Positions 36,963-48,700 of a stretch of DNA of 64,000 bases are shown here, one piece after another. The position numbers and the translations under genes were made by a program. Position 1 is the first letter of the stretch. Each line of letters begins with the position of its first letter. The notes beneath the pieces are model-generated. The model was not told where the DNA came from and did no database searches. It saw nothing but the letters and a program-made list of their open reading frames with translations. Origin of the DNA: Mermis nigrescens (taxonomy: Eukaryota; Nematoda; Enoplea; Mermithida; Mermithidae); the NCBI GenBank assembly GCA_036768485.1, contig JAVLUZ010000228.1, forward strand, positions 434,001-498,000. Reading direction: 5' to 3'.

Positions 36963-37400
36963 AGATCATGAGCGGAACTAATGTCATTGAGAATAGTTTC
37001 AAAGCATAAAGCTTTTTTGGATTTTTTTACCGACATGCAAGAATGCAAATTTTTCCGTAGCAGCAGGGAAGTTTCCAATGAATTGACCAAGTATAAATAT
37101 TATCCAGATCTTTTTGTATCAAATAATAAGCAAAAGGTGGATCGAAGATTTTGAAATCATTGGCAAACAGGTAAAAAACTTCCTTAATACAACACGTTGA
37201 GACCGATCATGTAAACAGGAATCGAGCCAATTAAAAAGCAAAGCTTTTATTCCATATTTTGAAATTTCAAACACTTCATTCAGCCTTTACTAAACCTCTG
37301 CCTTTTGTTTTTTTCAGATTTATGCAGAAAATTAGATCTTCGTGAACAATTTGACTCTCTTTTTTGTTATTCGAAAACAAGATTATCTTAACTTATCGTG
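36963..37400 (-). pseudogene. LINE reverse transcriptase, palm region
   Basis: On the minus strand, WLDSCLHDRSQRVVL is followed, in a shifted frame, by FYLFANDFKIFDPPFAY (catalytic block 37156-37167, FAND instead of the usual FADD), then LDNIYTWSIHWKLP. This is the standard order of non-LTR RT blocks around the active site. It belongs to the same element as 34722-35500, split by two later insertions. The 5' side is truncated near 37400. Confidence 0.75.
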
Positions 37401-38883
37401 TTTATATTTAAGTAGTTAAATATATTTATTAGTGCAATAGCATCTAATATCACATTGAATAAGCATTTTTGGCAACTATATACAGACCCGTATCCAGAGG
37501 GGATAGGGGGATACGTGCCCCCCAAAACGGAATATGAGAATGGTTCTTCCTTCACCCCCTTGCTTTTTAGTCAGAAATCGCCAAATAGCTGTAACGTTAC
37601 GACTCATCTTCAAGGTGCTTTTCACAAAATTATCCAGGGCTCTGCCCGGATCTTGCTAGGGGACTGGCATAGCCATTAATAAAATTTTTGAATGTTCAGA
37701 AATGAAGATATGCGGTTTTGTAGCTCTGTTCTGCGATGATTTTTTGAGAAAAAACTCAAAAAAATCGGCGCTGCGCGTCAATTTCCTAGTCTTAGCAATC
37801 ATTTTGACTTATTGACAACAAAGAGATGCAAAACTTTTGGCGTCAAAAAATGCTGCATAGCATGACGTGACATGACAACAGTGTTCCAAAGATGCAAGTC
37901 TCATGCGTTTTAGGCATTCTTTTAGTCATTATGCAATGCATGGGAATATCACAAAATTTCCGTGCTTCGTGCCAATCTATTTACCTATTTATCCGGTGAA
38001 TTTAAAACCAAGATTTGGATGATTTTGTGAAAATTTTATCATTACAATGAATATATAATTGCTTATACTGCGAAATTTTCTCGGAGCTTTGCCCCGAACC
38101 TCGCTTGGAGGGCGCTTTCGCGGCCACCCCTATTCAAAAGGAGAGTTTCCCTTGCAATTCTCTCTTATCCAATATCCTACCCGAGCACAGCGACGACGCA
38201 TTTTTTCGACTTTTGGAACAAATTTTTTTGTTCTCTTCCTTGGGAAAAATTCTGGCTACGCCTATGGCTGAGAGCGCTTAAGCGCGCCACCCGAACCTTC
38301 CAGCACGACAAGGAGGTTATCCCTTGGATTGTAACCATATTTAATGTGAACAAATTTTCGGAGCTTCGCGCTGAAGTCAAAGATTAATAATCGCTGTCTG
38401 CTCAACAATCGGTCATTATACAGCCTAAAGCTTTTTTGTATGTGTCTTGTTTTTAAAGGTTTTGCGGAGAGGATGAGATCTGAGCAAGAAGCGAGAATGA
38501 CAAATTTTCTGGCAATGATAATGAATTCCGATGTTGAAATTTGACAATTCAGAGGCTTAACTTCATAATTGAAATTCGGCTGGTTTTATGAAAATTTTAA
38601 TGTTAGGATTGAGCTTCAAGGTGTTCTTTTTACAAAATTTTCTGGGGCTCTGTTGACCCCACTGAGTGACGCTTGAACGCGCCACCCCAGACCTACCAGC
38701 CCCAGAAGAGGTTATCCCTTGGATTCTTAAGACATTTAGGTACCTGGCTTTGGCTAGCAAAATTTGCAAAGTGTGCGGCTTCGTGGTCGTAAAAATTTTT
38801 TCTTCAATCCATCCTTTGGCACCCCTTGTGTTTTCAAAAAATTTTGGTCGTGCCCATACATGTACAGCATAGAAATTCTGGGG
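37401..38883. repeat. Degraded composite of hAT-like repeats
   Basis: Contains an end-like CAGACCCGTATCCAGAGG at 37483 and the inverted end CTGGCTACGCCTATG near 38257, plus internal blocks (TTTCTCGGAGCTTTGCCCCG, GCGCGCCACCC) shared with 42487-43881 and 46413-47707. The boundaries do not pair and no target duplication is visible. No gene. Confidence 0.5.
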
Positions 38884-39560
38884 TGGGTCAGGCCCAAAAA
38901 TTTTTAAAAAGTGTCTTTGGGCACAAAACGAAGGGTACGCATCAAAAACACTGTTTTTTGACATTTCATACAATGCTCGTTCTTTCTATAACAAAAACGC
39001 AAAGAGTTTTCAGAAAATTTAATAAAAATTGAGAAAATTGAAGAAAATAATGAAAAAATGTGTATAGGGTGCGAAGCGCCTAAAATTTAGGGTTTTTGAG
39101 CCAAAAATGAGCTAAAAACGCCTAAAAAAGCACACTTTTTGCAACTTTTACCAACTTTTACGAAAAATTGACAATTCTGGGGGGACGTCGCAGCCAGATG
39201 TGTTCTTTGTGGTTGGACTTCCCAAGAATAGCAACTGACTCCCCCCCCCCCGCAAAATGGCTGCGACCCCTAGAATTGTCGATTTTATTTAAAAGTTGGT
39301 GAAAGTTGTGAAAAATGTGCCTTTATAGGCATTTTAAGCTCATTTTTGGCTCAAAAATCTCAAGTTTTTAGCGCTTCGCGCCATATTCACATTTTTTGAC
39401 TATATTTTATTCAGTTTATTCAATTTTTCAAATTTTTTATAGATTTTGTTTACGATTTTATCTTCTAGAAAGAACGAGCATTGTCTGAAACGTCAAGAAA
39501 CAGTGTTTTTGGCGTATACCAATCGTTTTTCACCCCCCTGCCCCCAAAAAAGGCACTTTA
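38884..39560. repeat. Long inverted repeat (foldback)
   Basis: About 38884-39180 is inverted at about 39266-39560, around an 85-base centre containing a run of C (39241-39252). The arms share AAAACACTGTTTTTTGAC/CAAGAAACAGTGTTTTTGG and GCGCTTCGCGCC-type motifs. Confidence 0.75.
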
Positions 39561-41176
39561 AAAAAATTTTTAGTTCAGACCGCACAGCCATTTAGCGGGA
39601 GGGGGTCGAAACGAAACCCCTCCCCTCCTTCCAACCCTCCTTTCCAAGAACACGTTTGGTCGTGCCCCCTCCCACTAGAAACAAAATCCTGGACACGGGC
39701 GGCTTGTGTCGCTTAGGTGATTTGTAGTCGTACATTCGATCCCCAGAATTAGCGAACTTTCGTTAAAAAAATTCTTCAAACGGAAAAACGTGGGCAAATA
39801 TTGCATGTGGGGGAGGCATGCATTAGGCAATAGGTAGGTAACAACATTAATGTTTAGAAAAAATTGCGTGGGGGATGACGTTGCCAGGCACATAAGCAGT
39901 TTCAAGAGTACTCACCACACCATACATGCACAGCATAGGAATTTGGGAGGATGGGGTGAATTTATAAAGTGCCTTTTTAGGGTCTAAAAATGGTAGGGAC
40001 GCGTCAAAAACATTGTTTTTCAGTGTTTCTGACGATGCTCTATCTTTCTAGAGCATAAAAACATAAAAAATTTAGAAAAAAAATCAAAAAAAGTCGGAAC
40101 AAATCGAACAAAATATATGTAGCTAAAAATATGAGTATAGCTAAAAACGCTTAAAAAAGAATCTTTTCTATAAATTTTTAGGAAATTTTTAGGAACTTTA
40201 AAAAAATCGCCAATTGAAAATTTATCTGGGAGGAGGGTTTTAAACCCCTTGGTACTTACCTGCTTCGTATTTCTGGGTTTTCGCATGTGCCGATCCGCAT
40301 GAAAATATCTCACTTTGAAACGTTTGCAGTAACAGGTGATAAAGAAACGAGGAAGTTTTCCTGCTGAAAATTCTTTTTGGGGCATATTTGGTTGTTGAGC
40401 TGAGCACGAATCTGGAAATAATATTGCAAAAAAATATGTTCCGATTTACGCATATTTGCTAATTTATGCATATTTCTACAAAAATGCATAAAATCGACCT
40501 AAGCAGCTGTATTTTGGCCTAAGCGAGAGTAAGTAGACCTAAGCATCTTTGAACCTTTCAAAATCTAAGCTGAGCCTAGTATAATCCTAAAAATAATGAG
40601 GTGAAGAATGAGAATTTCAGCTGACGAGGTGGAGAATGAGAATTTCAGCTGACGTAAACAGTGTATACTGTATAACATTGAAAGATACAAAGTTCCAAGT
40701 CCTGTAACTCACTTAGTACTGGGCGGATTTCGATCATTTTTTGTGCTTTTTTGAGGAGCCTGCAAGCTAAAAGCAGTTTAAATTAAATTCATATTGTAAT
40801 GCGACTTCCCGTTTGCTCATATTATAAAGTATAGCCGTTTATCGGCATAACTTATTTATACATTATCGACTATTACGACTGGTGTTTTTATAAGAATTAC
40901 TATTCTATCTATCTATATGAGTACATTTAGCGTAAAAATGTGGGATTTTTGAAGCTATTTTTCATTGGCTTGCTCGCCCTCTTTTCACGAAAACCCTATG
41001 TATCTATCAATTTATCGCGTGTATGTTTCTTGTCAGACTGCTTAAATCAAGTGCTTTACCGAAACGCCGTTTAGATAGTTGTGAGTTATCTTTCCGACAA
41101 ATAATCAAACAGAATTTCCTTGGTGAAATTTATCCCTAATTTATTATAACGTTGGTTCTGACGAATATTATAAATA
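39561..41176. repeat. Repeat fragments, then PRKRIP1 upstream region
   Basis: 39620-39700 resembles an end of the CAGGCCCGTATCC family; 39920-40230 is a copy of the CATACATGCACAG family with its TCTAGAGCAT block; about 40490-40560 carries degenerate GACCTAAGCATC units. From about 40600 to 41176 there are no recognised repeats; the PRKRIP1 promoter should lie here, but I see no TATA box. Confidence 0.5.
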
Positions 41177-41302
41177 ATGGAAGGAAGACCGCAGCGGTAT
41201 CGTAAACCCGAACAAGAGGATGAAACAGAAGAATTAGTTCGAGTGGCCAAGACTCCTTATGAAATTCAGCGTCTTCGACTCGAGAAACTTATCAAGAATT
41301 TT
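41177..41302 (+). CDS. PRKRIP1: PRKRIP1 exon 1
   Basis: 42 codons from the ATG at 41177 (context AATAATGG) to the donor GTAAGT at 41303. Contains the [16 protein letters not shown] block that corresponds to the EEQKLKLERL-like helix of the family. The first 20 residues are variable. Confidence 0.88.
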
Positions 41303-42643
41303 GTAAGTGAAACACATTAGTTTTCAGATTGGAATGGTAAGTAAATAAAAGTTTCCACGCTACAATTACACTGAAGCATATATAATATTAATAAAGACAT
41401 GACAACAAAAGAAAGTCATCTGGAACTTTTTCGTTAATCTTTAGTTGGCGCTCATATATCTTTTTAGGTTCACTATGATGATAAGTAGGTTGCTTGCTAG
41501 GTAAGAAGCTTATTAGCCTTAACTCTTTATTAAATTCATTAACCTCTAATTCCCGCGCCATTATTTTTCTTTTGTTTACTGTTCACTGTAGCGTACGTGT
41601 ACTTTCTACATAGTTATGTAGAGAATTTAGGAGGAGGGACAGCCCCAAAATTTTATATAAAATTTATACCTCTTTAGGCTTAAAAAGGATAGCTAGTGCT
41701 AGAAAAACACTTTTTTAAATTATTCCTGACGATGCTCTCCTATATATAGAACATCATGAAAAATGCAAACAATCAAAAAAATAATTAAATTGTAAGAATA
41801 GATGGTCCAGAAATGCGAAGCGCCGAAGAAAATGATAATTTCGCTTCTCTGACGCAAAATATCGCTAAGAAGGCTTAAAATCGAACAAAGGGTTTTGGGT
41901 AAATCTAAGTTTCTGCGGGTTCAGTAGCATTTTCGAGGGCTCTGCAGCAGTGATCGACCGGGCTCAAAAAATACCGGGGCCCGGGCCCGGGCTTTGCTGC
42001 CGGGCTTGGTACCGGGCCCGGGCCCGGGCTTATATACTAGCAACATGCCTTGCTTCCAATATAATGTTATGCATAAGACACATATTTAGACCGATTTTAC
42101 ATTTGTTATTTGTCAAACGCAAGGCTTATTGCTGTATCAAGAAGATTTTTGAATTATAAGCTCTGTTAATTATTCAATCTTTCTAAAAATAAAGTAGTTA
42201 GCAAGGATTTTGGTAGCATTATTCAAGCAAGATCAAAGTTTTTAATACAATAGCGCGCAATTCCATTGTTAAAATGCACGTGCAACTAAACGCGGTTTGA
42301 AAAAGCACAAGGTTTCATGTAGATATTTAAAGGAAATTGAGCATTAAATTTATGCATTCAGACATAACAGCGACTATGATATGGTCGGATAGAAGATATG
42401 CTGTTTGGATTTTAGAACTCAAACTATAGCGTACATTGACGTCAATTGAAATTGTGTAGTGTATAGGATAGGACACGTATTGAAGCCATAGGCGTAGCCA
42501 GGGGGCATTGGGGGCACATGCCCCCCCTCAAAATTTTTCAGAAATTTTGTTGATTTTTTCGAGTGTAATAATTGTGTCCAGAAAATTGAGTTCAAAAAGG
42601 CAAAAACGTCAAAAGTTTTCCGGCGCTTCGCGCCGAGTCTTTT

Positions 42644-42721
<78 letters not shown>

Positions 42722-45700
42722 ATATAGATCCACTGAGTTCAAAAGCTTAAATTAGCTAAAATAATCGATCAATTCACGTCACTTTAGTGATTTATTGCTC
42801 TATTTGTTCATTGAATGGAAGTGCGCATGCTTGTTGAGCATAACAGTAAATGTGCGAAAATGATTGTGTACCAGTTTGTCTATTCTTTGCTTTGTTCGTC
42901 TTTCTTTACAAGGACAGGACACATAATCCTATTTTAAATGAAAGGAATGGTCAAATTTTCTTATGTTTTTGCGCATTTTCTGTTTCCTGAATTATATCTT
43001 GTTAATAAGAAGGCCACAAATGGGCCTGAAAACGATAAGAACAAAATTGTCATTGATACATCTTTTTATATCTTATTGGCAGCACCCTTTGCTGCGCTTT
43101 ATACTTAGCAGAGGTCGAAAAGCGCATTTCAGCTCAGAAATCTTATACAATGTAGGACTTCATCAATTTTAAGTGTTCTGGGCTTAATTTAGAACCGAGA
43201 TTTGGCCGATTTTGCGAAAATTTTAGCGATAGTATTTAACGTTAAAGTGCTTATTTTACAAAATTTTCTAGGGGAGTGGGGCGATTGAGCGCGCCACCGC
43301 ACACCCCCCGCCGTAAAATCTCGTTGTACATGTGCAGCGAGATTTTTGGGATAACGAAAAGGAAAAAGGGTTCGCTGAAATTAATTTGTCTGTTCTGTAT
43401 GATTTAAGCGGTATAAATTGTGTTTAAAGAGCTAAAACGTCAAAATTTTCCGGCGCATGGCGCTGCTGGTTATTGTTCTTTCTTTTTGTAAAGCTTCAGC
43501 ATTGCGTTTAATAGCCTAAATCAGGCAAAATATCACAGAATATTAGTATTCACAGGCTACAAACTGCTAAGGACAGTAAAACATTACTAAATTCCTTGTT
43601 GCTTTGCGCCTCTAATAATTTTCGAACTGTTTGTCAATTAAAAGACCGTAAATTCTACATGAAAACGGTAAAAACTCCAAAAATTTCCGGCGTTTCGCGC
43701 TGATTAACATTTTTGCATTTTTGATTGTCAGAAACCCATAAATTAGCTAGGCTACACTACTAAAGGTCGAAAAACTCAGTTTTATTATAGGTACATAACG
43801 TTACTAACCTTCAATGCAGAATTAGTCTTAAAAAATTTTTTGTTGTATGCCCCCCGAACCAAAATCCTGGCTACGCCTCTGATTGAAGCGTTGTATAGAA
43901 GATGAATGCACATATGAAGTTGACAAGTATTTGATAATGAGCAGGTGGGCAGAAGTAAGGCAAATGGATTTAAATAGAATCACAGGCTAGCAAATTCATA
44001 AGAAATACGGACAACAGCTGAAATAGTAAACGTCTAAAATATTAACGATAATTATTTGAGGCCCGGTTGAGGCCCGGTGGTTTTCAGCCGGGCCCGGGCC
44101 CGAGCCTGCTATGACCGGCCGGGCCCGGTCCAGGCCCGGTACCCGGTCGATCACTGCTCTGCAGCCATCTGTCGATAGGGGGTTATAGCCTCAAATGGGC
44201 GTTGAGGGTCTGGGGTCTGCACCATACATGCACAGTAGGGATGTGCCGGTTAACCGGAACCAGAACCGGCTGTAACCGACCATTTTTTGGAACCGGAACC
44301 GGAACCGAGAACCGATTTTTTGACATTCTAAGAACCGGTACCGGAACCGATTTTTTGATTTTCTAAGAACCGGAACCGGAACCGATCTTTTTGGAGTCGG
44401 TTATCGGTTTTTAAAAATTAGAGTTAGAAATCGAACTTCATAGAATTTAGTGAAGACATGAAGCAGCAAGTCAACCTATTATTACCCAAAAGTTTACAGA
44501 CTAAACCTTAGTTTTGTTCCGGGTAAATTATATTTTAAAAATAACAGTCGTTCTGCTTCTTCGCCATGTAGCCTGTTTCTGAGAGGGTCGTAAATGATTC
44601 CAGTGCAACTGAACAGCTGCTCCGATGGAACGCTTGTGGCTGGCGCTGCAAGCAGGGGCGAATCTTCTGGGCGAAGGGGGGCCGCCCCCATTTGCCAAAA
44701 ATATTTGGCGAGATAAAGAATGGACATACAATTCGCAATTATTTTTTGGCCCTCATTGACCATAATTTCTCAAATTTTTGAGGCGCTACGCCCCGGATGA
44801 TACCTATTAATGACATTTATTTACTTTCTTGGCCACCTGGAAGCCATTTTCTGTTCATGTAGGTTTCAAAACAATTTTAGCAGCAGAAACAGCTATTTTT
44901 GCATAGTTTTCTTCTATTTTCAATTAAAAATTTCGATGTTTCGCATCAAATGCTATAAATACAGTAAATCAAGCTGTAAATCATGCTTCTTGACGTCTAT
45001 CCGTCTTAATCTCACAAAATTTCCAGCGCTTCGCGCCACGGTTTCTTTGTATTCGGCAAAGATTTTTCCCGATGTGCAAAGACTTTTCAGGATCGTCTTT
45101 GTACATGTACGAAGATTTTTGCAGAGACAAAAATTACTAAAAAGGTCTAAAATTCGCAGAAATTTACGGCGCTTCGCGTCGAAATGACTGATTGTGTGCT
45201 CTGTTTATCTTTATAATGGCAGAAACTGCATTTCGAAAGGAAAAATGTCAAATTTTTAGGTGCTTCGCGCCGTTTTAAGACGATTCTTAGTGATTTTTGC
45301 CCTTTGAGACCCATAAATTAGCTGAAATACACTACCAAAAGTCGAACAACTCTGTTTTTACCACACTAAAATCGCTACTGTATCATATTATAGTACCCAA
45401 AAATTTGTGTGTACACGATGTACAAAGACTTTTGGGGATCATCTTTGTACATGTCAAACGGACCTTGTAGGAAAAAACTGCTTCGCGCCAGAATTCTGAT
45501 AAAGTCAAAGAATTTTAGTGATTTTTAGCACAAAATTGTCGAAAATTTTAAAATTTTAAGAAAAAATATTGCGTCAAAAGTGATTTAATGTAAAAGTATA
45601 CATTGTAAAACGCCGAAAAAAACGCTGTTTCGCGCATTAAGGGCAAATTTTTGGACCTATTTTCGACCGTTTTTGGAAAAGTTGGAATACTGCCTCCTTA

Positions 45701-48700
45701 GGAAAATCCTAGATCCGCCACTGGCTGCAAGATACTCTTTAGCTATAATGCGAGAATCGGCAAATTCTTCGACTTCTCTTTCCACTATTGCAGCAGATCT
45801 TCGTCATGAATTAAGCATTTCAATTTCGTATAAGCCTCCAATTAAGAAACGCAGATAATATTCAGTGATTTATAAGTAAATTGTCAACCAGACGTAGAGC
45901 TGCACGCGGGTACCCGAACGGGTACCCGGCCAGTACCCGGGTAGAAAATAATTTTACTACCCGGGTACCCGAATCCCCTAATATAAAATGGAAAATTAGC
46001 ACTGCAGTTATGCAATATGTGCTTAGAATTGAATTAGAAAGCTAGAAACATATTGCTTCTAAAGTGCGACTGAATCACAATGTAAATGTGATTTGATATA
46101 ATCAACCGTAAAATGTTAAATAAGCGAGTCTGTTAATATTTCCTATTTTCACAATATATCGCGCATACGGTCTAGGCATATTCCATTATTCAGCTCTTTA
46201 GTTACATTATTTTATTTGTGCCGAATTCTTCTTATTCTTCATTGTAAACAAATTTAAACAAGAAATTATCTGTTAGCGACGCTTTTTTAATAATTCATTC
46301 ACTTCAGTGACCATTATATAAATTTAAACTGCAACTTTTATTCACATCGTGCGCGCAACTGTTTTAGTTAGACCTGGTTCAAAGCCTATCGATGTTGCCA
46401 GATGCAGTCAGCCATAGGCGTAGCCAGGGGGCATTGGGAGTACCTGCCCCCCCGAAATTTTTCAGAAATATTGTTGATTTTTTTGTTGCAATGATGTATG
46501 TCCAGAAAACTAAGTTCAAAAAGGTAAAAACTTCAAAATTTTACGCGCCGAGTCATTATTATTTATTGCTATATAGATCCAACAAATTTAAAAGCTTGAA
46601 TCAGCTAAAATAATCCAGCACTCCACATCACTTTAGTAATTTAATGCACTATTTGTTCGTTGAATGAAACTGCGCATGCTTGTTGAGCATGATAGTAAAA
46701 GTGCGAAAATGATTGCGAACCAGTTTGTCTATTCTCTGCTTTGTTTGTCTTTTGTGTACCAGTTTGTCTATTCTTTGTTTCGTTTATCTTTCTTTACAAG
46801 GACACATAATCCTATTTTAATTTGAAGGAATGGCCAAATTTTCTTATGTTTTTGCGCATTTCTTGTTCTATGAACTGCATTTTGTTAATTAGAAGGCCAC
46901 AAATGGGCCTGAAAACGGTAAGAACAAAATTTTCATGGACACATCTTTCTATATCTTATTGGCAGCGACCCGTTGCTGCGCTATGTACCCAGCAGAGGTC
47001 GAAAAACGCATTTCAGATCAGTTTTTGCAATGTAGGAGTTCATCAATTTCAAGTGTTTTTGAGCTTGCTTCCGAACCGAGATTTGGTCGATTTTGCGAAA
47101 ATTTTAATGTTACTATTTAACATTAAAATGTTTTCTTATAAAATTTTCCGGGACTCTGCCCCGGATCCCGCTCGCCACCTCAGACGTCCCGCAGCCATAA
47201 AATCTCGTTGTACATGTGCAACGAGATTTTAGGGAGAACAAGCCAGGTAAAAGGGTTAGGAATTTCTAAAAATTTCCGGCGTTTCGCGCCGGCATTAATT
47301 TGTCTGTTTTGTATGATTTAAGCGGTATAAATTGAGTTTAATGTGCAAAAACGTCAAAATTTTCCGGCGCATAGCGCCGCCAGTTACTGTTCTTTCTTTT
47401 TGTAAAGCTCCAGCATTGCGTTTAAAAGCCTGAATCACTCAAAATATCTTCAGTCAAAGTTCGTAATTCGCAGTTTTCTTGTTAGAAGCTTGAATTGTCA
47501 AAACTGTTTTGTACAAATTTGATAATTTCCTGCTCTATCAGATTATTAGTATTCACAGAGCTACAAACTGTTAAGAGTGGAAAAAATGACTAAATTTCTT
47601 GGCACTTTGCGCCACTTATGAATTCCGAACTGTTTGTCAATAGAAAGGCCGTAAATTCCACATGAAAACGTTTATGCCCCCGAACCAAAATTCTGACTAC
47701 GTCTCTGCAGTCAGCTCCAGATAGACTTAGACTTGTTTTTGAATAAATTTTCATTTCCGGTTGATTTCAAAATTGCTTTTCGTCAATGTGTTTTCCTGCT
47801 GCAAATGTTTTAATGACGCTACGAAGATACAAAACCTGCTTCACAATTTTTTGCTTTGAATTATGAAAATGACTTAAATTTCATTAAATGCATACGAATT
47901 CTTCAGATTAAAGCCTTGATTCTATTTAATCTTGCATTAATTTTTCAATAATTTTACTGCTTAAATATCACTTTGCCCTAGACCTCACTGTCAACCGTAA
48001 ATAAACGATGTTCACTGCATTCTCTTTTATCTAAGGTCCTACCCGGGTATACCCGGGTACCCGAATTACCCGGGTACCCGGGTAATGAAATAGCCGGGTA
48101 CCCGGGTAGTAAAATTTGCAAAGTGTGCAGCTCTAACCAGACGTAAAACTTATTTGAACGTGAAGTTGCCAGATAGAAACGACTTCCTGAATAATTTATC
48201 TTACGATTACATCGTCACATGTTCCGGTGACGTCAAGCTATCAAGAGCGTATATACTTTAACACAGGAACCGAGAACCGGAACCGACGGTTCTCTAGTTG
48301 AAGAACCGGAACCGGAACCGACGGTTCCAACTAACGCAAGAACCGGAACCGGAACCGAAATTCTTGTTTTCCAAGAACCGGAACCGGAACCGATTTATTT
48401 GAAAAACCTGGAACCGGAACATCCCTAATGCACAGTATGGGAATTCTGGGAGGTGAAAACCTAAAGTGCTTTTTTTGGGCCCAAAAATGGCCGGTACGCG
48501 TTAAAAACATCGTTTTTTGGCGTTTCTGACGATGCTCTATCCTTCTAGAGCATGAAATCATGAAAAAAATTTCGAAAAAAGTCGAATAAATCGACCAGTA
48601 TATCGCTTAAAACATGAATATATGGCGCGAAGCGCTGAAAAATTAGGCGATTTCGAGCAAATAGATAGCCAAAAACTCTTAAAAAGACACTTTTTCTACC

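Larger units (their letters stand above)
41948..44156. mobile_element. hAT-like element, GGCCCGGG dialect
   Basis: Terminal inverted repeats CAGTGATCGACCGGGCTC / CAGTGATCGACCGGGTAC, with dense subterminal GGCCCGGGCC runs. CTCTGCAG is duplicated at 41940-41947 and 44157-44164 (8 bp, as in hAT). Non-autonomous; carries a nested element at 42487-43881. Lies in PRKRIP1 intron 1. Confidence 0.92.
44236..48427 (-). mobile_element. hAT element, ACCGG dialect, with transposase remnant
   Basis: Ends TAGGGATGTGCCGGTT and, inverted, TAGGGATGTTCCGGTTCC, each followed by many GGAACCGGAACC units. ATGCACAG is duplicated at 44228-44235 and 48428-48435. A hAT transposase C-terminus remains on the minus strand. 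Two further elements (44653-45723 and 45895-48135) are inserted in it, so most of its 4.2 kb is foreign. Confidence 0.93.

Noticed and set aside
37483..39697. Paired ends CAGACCCGTATCC and CTGGACACGGGC as one element
   Set aside because: No matching 8-bp flanks and the ends differ in sequence beyond the first 15 bases.
42419..42750. Tyr-Ile repeat frames
   Set aside because: Translations of the (TA)n microsatellite.
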